Below are positions 4,859 through 7,777 of a DNA stretch of 7,777 bases, piece after piece. A model generated the notes under the pieces. The model ran no database searches and had not been told where the DNA came from. It saw only the letters and a program-made list of their open reading frames with translations. The stretch's first letter is position 1. Each line of letters begins with the position of its first letter. The position numbers were made by a program, and so were the translations under genes. Origin of the DNA: Bacillota bacterium (GTDB lineage Bacteria; Bacillota; Clostridia; Peptostreptococcales; Anaerovoracaceae); the NCBI GenBank assembly GCA_016302925.1, contig JAEDMR010000091.1, forward strand, positions 1 through 7,777, written 5' to 3'.

Positions 4859-6439
4859 TTAAGCTTCCCAGTGCATGTCTGCAGTAGACAGAGTACCGTC
4901 GGCCTTCGCAACGATGCCCTTCAGTTCTGTTCTGGTTGCGGTATATTCATTATCCATGAACAGCGGAATGATGTTCATATTTTCGAACATACGCATCTGA
5001 ATTTCGCCGATCTTTTCTACACGCTTTTCGGTGTCAGGCTCGCTTGCGATTTCTTTTACCATCTTACGATAGGTTTCATCGTTTCCTGGAGCGTTGTTAT
5101 CGTAGTAACAGATGTTAAAGATCAGAATCGGCTCTGCCCATGCGAGGCCTGCGATACCCATATCATAATCATCGCTGTTGCAGCGTTCGTGGATGTAGTT
5201 CCAATCCAGCGCTTCGATGGACATATCAAATCCAACCTGTGCCAGCTGGTTTGCCATTGCTTCCGGAATTACCGTCCAGTCGGTCCATGCCAGGAAGGTG
5301 AAGCTCAGAGTCTCACCGTCTTTTTCGCGGATGCCGTCGCCATCGGTATCAACCCATCCGGATTCTTCCAGCAGTTCAATTGCCTTGTCCGGATTGTAGC
5401 TGTAGTTTTCCTGGAACCATGCTTTTACATCTGCGTTAAAGCACTGCATGGTGTCGATGATCATGGAATAGGTCGGAGTCAGTCCGCCTTCGGAGACTTC
5501 CTGGAATTCATCTCTGTCGATTGCCAGTGCGAATGCCTTACGAACATTAATGTCGGAGAAGATGGAGTTGTCTGTATTCAGTTCCACATAGTTGGTGCAA
5601 GGATAGGATGCATTGATCAGTTCAACGCCTTCGGATCCTTCCAGTTCCAGTCTCTGATCCTTGGAAGTGGACATGATTAAGTCTGCAGAACCGCTCTTCA
5701 GTTCTTCAGTTTCGGTGAATTCTTCTACATTGAAGCGGCACTTAATCTTTTCGAATGCCCACGGACCATTGGTTTCAACCAGCGGGTTGAAGGTCTTATA
5801 GTTGTCGTTTCTTACCAGATTTACTTCAGAACCGGATACATATCCGTTTTCATCAGCCAGTCTGTAAGGACCATAAGGGTGGCATCCCCACATCAGTTCA
5901 TCATTGGACATGGAATCTAATTCATCCTTGTCGATCAGGCAGATGAAGTCTGCACAGAAGTAGTATTCCATATCGGATGAGAAGTGGGTCAGATTCAGCT
6001 TCACGGTTCTGCCGTCGATATCGATGGATTCGATGTTCGCATATCCGTCACAGTACGGGCTGACTTCCAGACCGTGTTCGATGGAGGCCTTTACATCTTC
6101 TGGCTGTACTTCTTCTCCGGTGGAGTAGTACAGACCTTCCGGCACGGTAAAGGTTACGTTGCTGCCGTCTTCTGCTACGGTCCAGCCCTGGCAGATGTTG
6201 TCAACGACCTGCGCATTGTCCGGATCCCAGTTGAATAAGGGTGCACCGACCCAGGACTGACCGCCGGAGCTGCTGTCCAGCTGGAAAGAGTCTACGCCGT
6301 ACCATTCGCTGTCGAATACGACCAGTTCAGTCTTTTCCGCAGGTTCTGCGCTGTCGCCTTCATTTCCACTGCCGCCGCATGCAACCATGGAGAATACCAT
6401 CGCGAAGATCAGCGCAATTGCTAATAACTTCTTCTTCAT
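4859..6439 (-). CDS. ABC transporter substrate-binding lipoprotein, family 5 (dipeptide/oligopeptide type)
   Basis: A 526-residue protein. The start at ATG 6439 is set by AAAGGAGG (6448-6455) at 8 bases, and it begins with a typical lipoprotein signal: MKKKLLAIAL, a hydrophobic core, then MVAC with lipidated C21 followed by a Gly/Ser/acidic linker. An upstream in-frame opening would extend the peptide across the ribosome site and is rejected. The mature part has family 5 hallmarks: LFNWD near 68-72, a VAEDGSNVTFTVPEGLYYSTGEEVQPEDVKAS-like segment near 88-119, HPYGPYRL (187-194), NVRKAFALAIDRD (298-310) and GWVDTDGDGIREKDG (361-375). It captures a peptide-like ligand outside the membrane and delivers it to the permease. 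The ligand cannot be read from sequence. It follows the DppF-like ATPase by 52 bases and ends before a strong terminator. Confidence 0.9.
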   Translation of the reverse strand: MKKKLLAIALIFAMVFSMVACGGSGNEGDSAEPAEKTELVVFDSEWYGVDSFQLDSSSGGQSWVGAPLFNWDPDNAQVVDNICQGWTVAEDGSNVTFTVPEGLYYSTGEEVQPEDVKASIEHGLEVSPYCDGYANIESIDIDGRTVKLNLTHFSSDMEYYFCADFICLIDKDELDSMSNDELMWGCHPYGPYRLADENGYVSGSEVNLVRNDNYKTFNPLVETNGPWAFEKIKCRFNVEEFTETEELKSGSADLIMSTSKDQRLELEGSEGVELINASYPCTNYVELNTDNSIFSDINVRKAFALAIDRDEFQEVSEGGLTPTYSMIIDTMQCFNADVKAWFQENYSYNPDKAIELLEESGWVDTDGDGIREKDGETLSFTFLAWTDWTVIPEAMANQLAQVGFDMSIEALDWNYIHERCNSDDYDMGIAGLAWAEPILIFNICYYDNNAPGNDETYRKMVKEIASEPDTEKRVEKIGEIQMRMFENMNIIPLFMDNEYTATRTELKGIVAKADGTLSTADMHWEA

Positions 6440-6447
6440 AAAATTGT

Positions 6448-6455
6448 CCTCCTTT
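6448..6455 (-). promoter_or_regulatory. Strong ribosome binding site of the binding-protein gene
   Basis: AAAGGAGG on the minus strand, 8 bases before ATG 6439. It fixes the start of the lipoprotein at the signal peptide and predicts high translation, as usual for solute-binding proteins made in excess of their membrane partners. Confidence 0.8.
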
Positions 6456-6467
6456 ATGAGATATCTA

Positions 6468-6485
6468 TTGCAATAAATATTACAA
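6468..6485 (-). repeat. AT-rich hairpin between the ATPase and binding-protein genes
   Basis: In the 52-base gap, minus-strand TTGTAAT (6479-6485) and ATTGCAA (6468-6474) can form a 7-pair stem with one G-U pair and an ATTT loop. It overlaps a perfect palindrome TATTGCAATA (6466-6475). It is too AT-rich to be a good terminator; an mRNA processing site or regulator site is possible. Confidence 0.3.
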
Positions 6486-6491
6486 CCTGTT

Positions 6492-7481
6492 TCATTCTTC
6501 TTCACTGCCCTGCAGCGGGTGGAAGCAGGCCACCTGATGACCTTCTCCGATCATCGTATCCGGCGGCATAGAAGTCTTGCATTCTTCTGTGGCGAACTCG
6601 CATCTGTCACAGAACCGGCATCCCGGTCCAATCTTAATCAGACTTCCCGGATCTCCTTTTATGACATCTTTTTTCTTGTCACGAAGTTCCGGATCCAGAA
6701 TCGGCGCTGCATTCAGCAGACCACGGGTATACGGATGTTTCGCATTTTCGGCGATTTCCTCCGTCGGACCGAATTCCACCAGCCGTCCCAGATACATGAC
6801 AGCAATCCTGTCACTGATATATTTAATCACGTTCAGATCATGGGTGATGACCAGATAGGTCAGTCCCATTTCTTCCTGCAGATCCAGCAGCAGGTTCAGA
6901 ATCTGTGCCTGCACGGAAATGTCCAGTGCACTGGTCGGTTCATCCAAAATCATAACCTTCGGATTCAGTGCCAGCGCACGGGCAATGGCGATACGCTGCA
7001 GCTGTCCACCGGACAGCTGATGCGGATAGGAATCCAGATATCTCTGGTCCATCTTTACCATTTCCAGTACTTCTTTTGCCTTCTGCTTTGCCTCCGCTTT
7101 CGGTACGCCGTGAATAATCATCGGACGCATGATAGAACTTTCCACTGTCTGACGAGGATTCAAGTTGGACGCCGGATCCTGGAATACGACAGCCACATCC
7201 TTGCGGATCTGTTTGATGTCTGCACGGCCGGCCTTATCCAGATCCACTCCGTTGATTACGATATTCCCATCTGTCTTACGTGTCAGATTCAGAATCACAC
7301 GGGCGAGGGTCGTCTTTCCGCTTCCGGATTCCCCTACCAGGCCGACGATTTCCCCCTGGTTGATGGTCAACGTGATATCATCCACCGCTTTTACCTTGGT
7401 TGTATCCTTTTTCAGCAGGCCTTTCGAGATGGAAAAGTATTTTTTCAGACCATTGAGTTCAATCATAGGTTTCTGTTCCAT
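6492..7481 (-). CDS. dppF: Peptide ABC transporter ATP-binding protein, DppF/OppF type
   Basis: A 329-residue cytoplasmic ATPase, full length for DppF/OppF. In order it shows Walker A GESGSGKT (50-57), Q-loop Q101 in VVFQDP, signature LSGGQ (156-160), Walker B VMILDEP with D180 and E181, and the switch H214 in VITHDL. It ends with the oligopeptide-transporter C-terminal domain, with HPYT (249-252) and a Cys-rich tail (C288, C291, C294, C301, C319) of the kind that binds an Fe-S cluster in some DppD/DppF proteins. It pairs with the DppD-like ATPase to power peptide import. The ATG at 7479-7481 touches the upstream TAA directly (TAAATG), and its AAAGGAGG lies inside the end of that gene, so translation is coupled. 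Nickel or antimicrobial-peptide importers use similar ATPases and cannot be fully excluded. Confidence 0.92.
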   Translation of the reverse strand: MEQKPMIELNGLKKYFSISKGLLKKDTTKVKAVDDITLTINQGEIVGLVGESGSGKTTLARVILNLTRKTDGNIVINGVDLDKAGRADIKQIRKDVAVVFQDPASNLNPRQTVESSIMRPMIIHGVPKAEAKQKAKEVLEMVKMDQRYLDSYPHQLSGGQLQRIAIARALALNPKVMILDEPTSALDISVQAQILNLLLDLQEEMGLTYLVITHDLNVIKYISDRIAVMYLGRLVEFGPTEEIAENAKHPYTRGLLNAAPILDPELRDKKKDVIKGDPGSLIKIGPGCRFCDRCEFATEECKTSMPPDTMIGEGHQVACFHPLQGSEEE

Positions 7482-7777
7482 TTACTTTTCCTCCTTTCCA
7501 GCCAGATGGCAGCGGCAGTAATGATCCTCTGACACAAAAACTGCCTCCGGTGTTTCATTGAAACACTTGTCCACTGCATACGGACAGCGGTTTGCAAACC
7601 GGCATCCCGGCTTCTTCTCGGTGATTCGAGGTACGGAACCATCGATGGTCTGCAGGCGGCCTTCTTTTTTCGTCTTTCTCGGCAGTGCCTGCATCAGCAG
7701 TCTGGTATACGGATGGGTCGGGTTCCTGAAAATTTCGAACACATCGCCGCTTTCTATCATTTCGCGAAGCAAGTCGT
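7482..7777 (-). CDS. dppD: C-terminal end of a peptide ABC transporter ATP-binding protein, DppD/OppD type (partial)
   Basis: The gene enters from the right edge and stops at TAA 7482-7484. About 97 residues are visible; Walker A, signature and Walker B lie outside. What remains is the oligopeptide-transporter C-terminal domain: IESGDVFEIFRNPTHPYTRLLMQALP, then IDGSVPRI, then GCRFANRCPYAVDKC and CRCHL, with four or more Cys arranged like the Fe-S-type tail of DppD. The position ahead of a DppF-like gene, abutting it with no gap, supports the DppD/OppD role. A TTG at 7772 is inside the domain and is not the start. The two permease genes are probably further upstream, since none occurs between the ATPases and the binding protein. 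Confidence 0.88.
   Translation of the reverse strand, partial: DLLREMIESGDVFEIFRNPTHPYTRLLMQALPRKTKKEGRLQTIDGSVPRITEKKPGCRFANRCPYAVDKCFNETPEAVFVSEDHYCRCHLAGKEEK

Noticed and set aside
4706..5680. A 324-codon + strand frame opposite the binding-protein gene
   Set aside because: Antisense to a well-supported lipoprotein, crosses the terminator region, has odd Cys/Phe/Val composition and no recognisable family.
6440..6505. A 22-residue N-terminal extension of the binding protein
   Set aside because: It overlaps the end of the ATPase gene and the strong ribosome site, and would bury the lipoprotein signal peptide.
6519..7532. A 337-codon open frame on the + strand opposite the ATPase genes
   Set aside because: It is fully antisense to genes with complete ABC ATPase motifs and reads as His/Phe/Arg/Gln-rich sequence with no domain; it is a codon-bias shadow.

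Overview
The window looks like chromosomal DNA from an anaerobic Firmicute of the Clostridia type. This is inferred from AGGAGG-like ribosome binding sites on almost every gene, TTGACA/TATAAT-type promoters, moderate GC, a short DtxR regulator paired with a FeoB-associated Cys-rich protein, an oxygen-sensitive Fe-S cysteine desulfidase, and a clostridial-style lipoprotein solute-binding protein. No mobile element, CRISPR array, tRNA or rRNA was seen. No gene-free stretch is longer than about 170 bases.

Left part (1-930). The 3' end of a + strand membrane protein gene, probably an MFS-type transporter, meets a two-gene minus-strand metal unit. That unit is a DtxR/MntR-type regulator overlapping by 4 bases a small FeoB-associated Cys-rich membrane protein. 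It has a good promoter (TTGACT-17-TATAAT) and ends in a hairpin that overlaps the stop codons of both convergent genes.

Middle (931-3028). A cysteine desulfidase gene (cyuA, minus strand) is divergent from a GntR/FCD-type regulator (plus strand). The 169-base gap holds a perfect-consensus promoter for cyuA (TTGACA-17-TATAAT). A 35-base near-perfect palindrome lies over its -10 box and predicted start, which is the layout of a repressor operator. The neighbouring GntR protein is the obvious candidate to bind it.

Right part (3037-7777). All genes are on the minus strand. In transcription order they are: the C-terminal end of a DppD/OppD ATPase (cut by the window edge), a DppF/OppF ATPase, a family 5 peptide-binding lipoprotein, a strong intrinsic terminator followed by a second hairpin, an S66 LD-carboxypeptidase/MccF-like enzyme, and a C26 gamma-glutamyl hydrolase-like enzyme. 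The permeases are presumably upstream, beyond the window. The set reads as import of an unusual peptide (a muropeptide or gamma-glutamyl peptide) followed by cytoplasmic hydrolysis of its non-standard bonds. With a cysteine desulfidase next door, gamma-glutamyl-cysteine or glutathione-like peptides are one possible substrate, but this is only inference.
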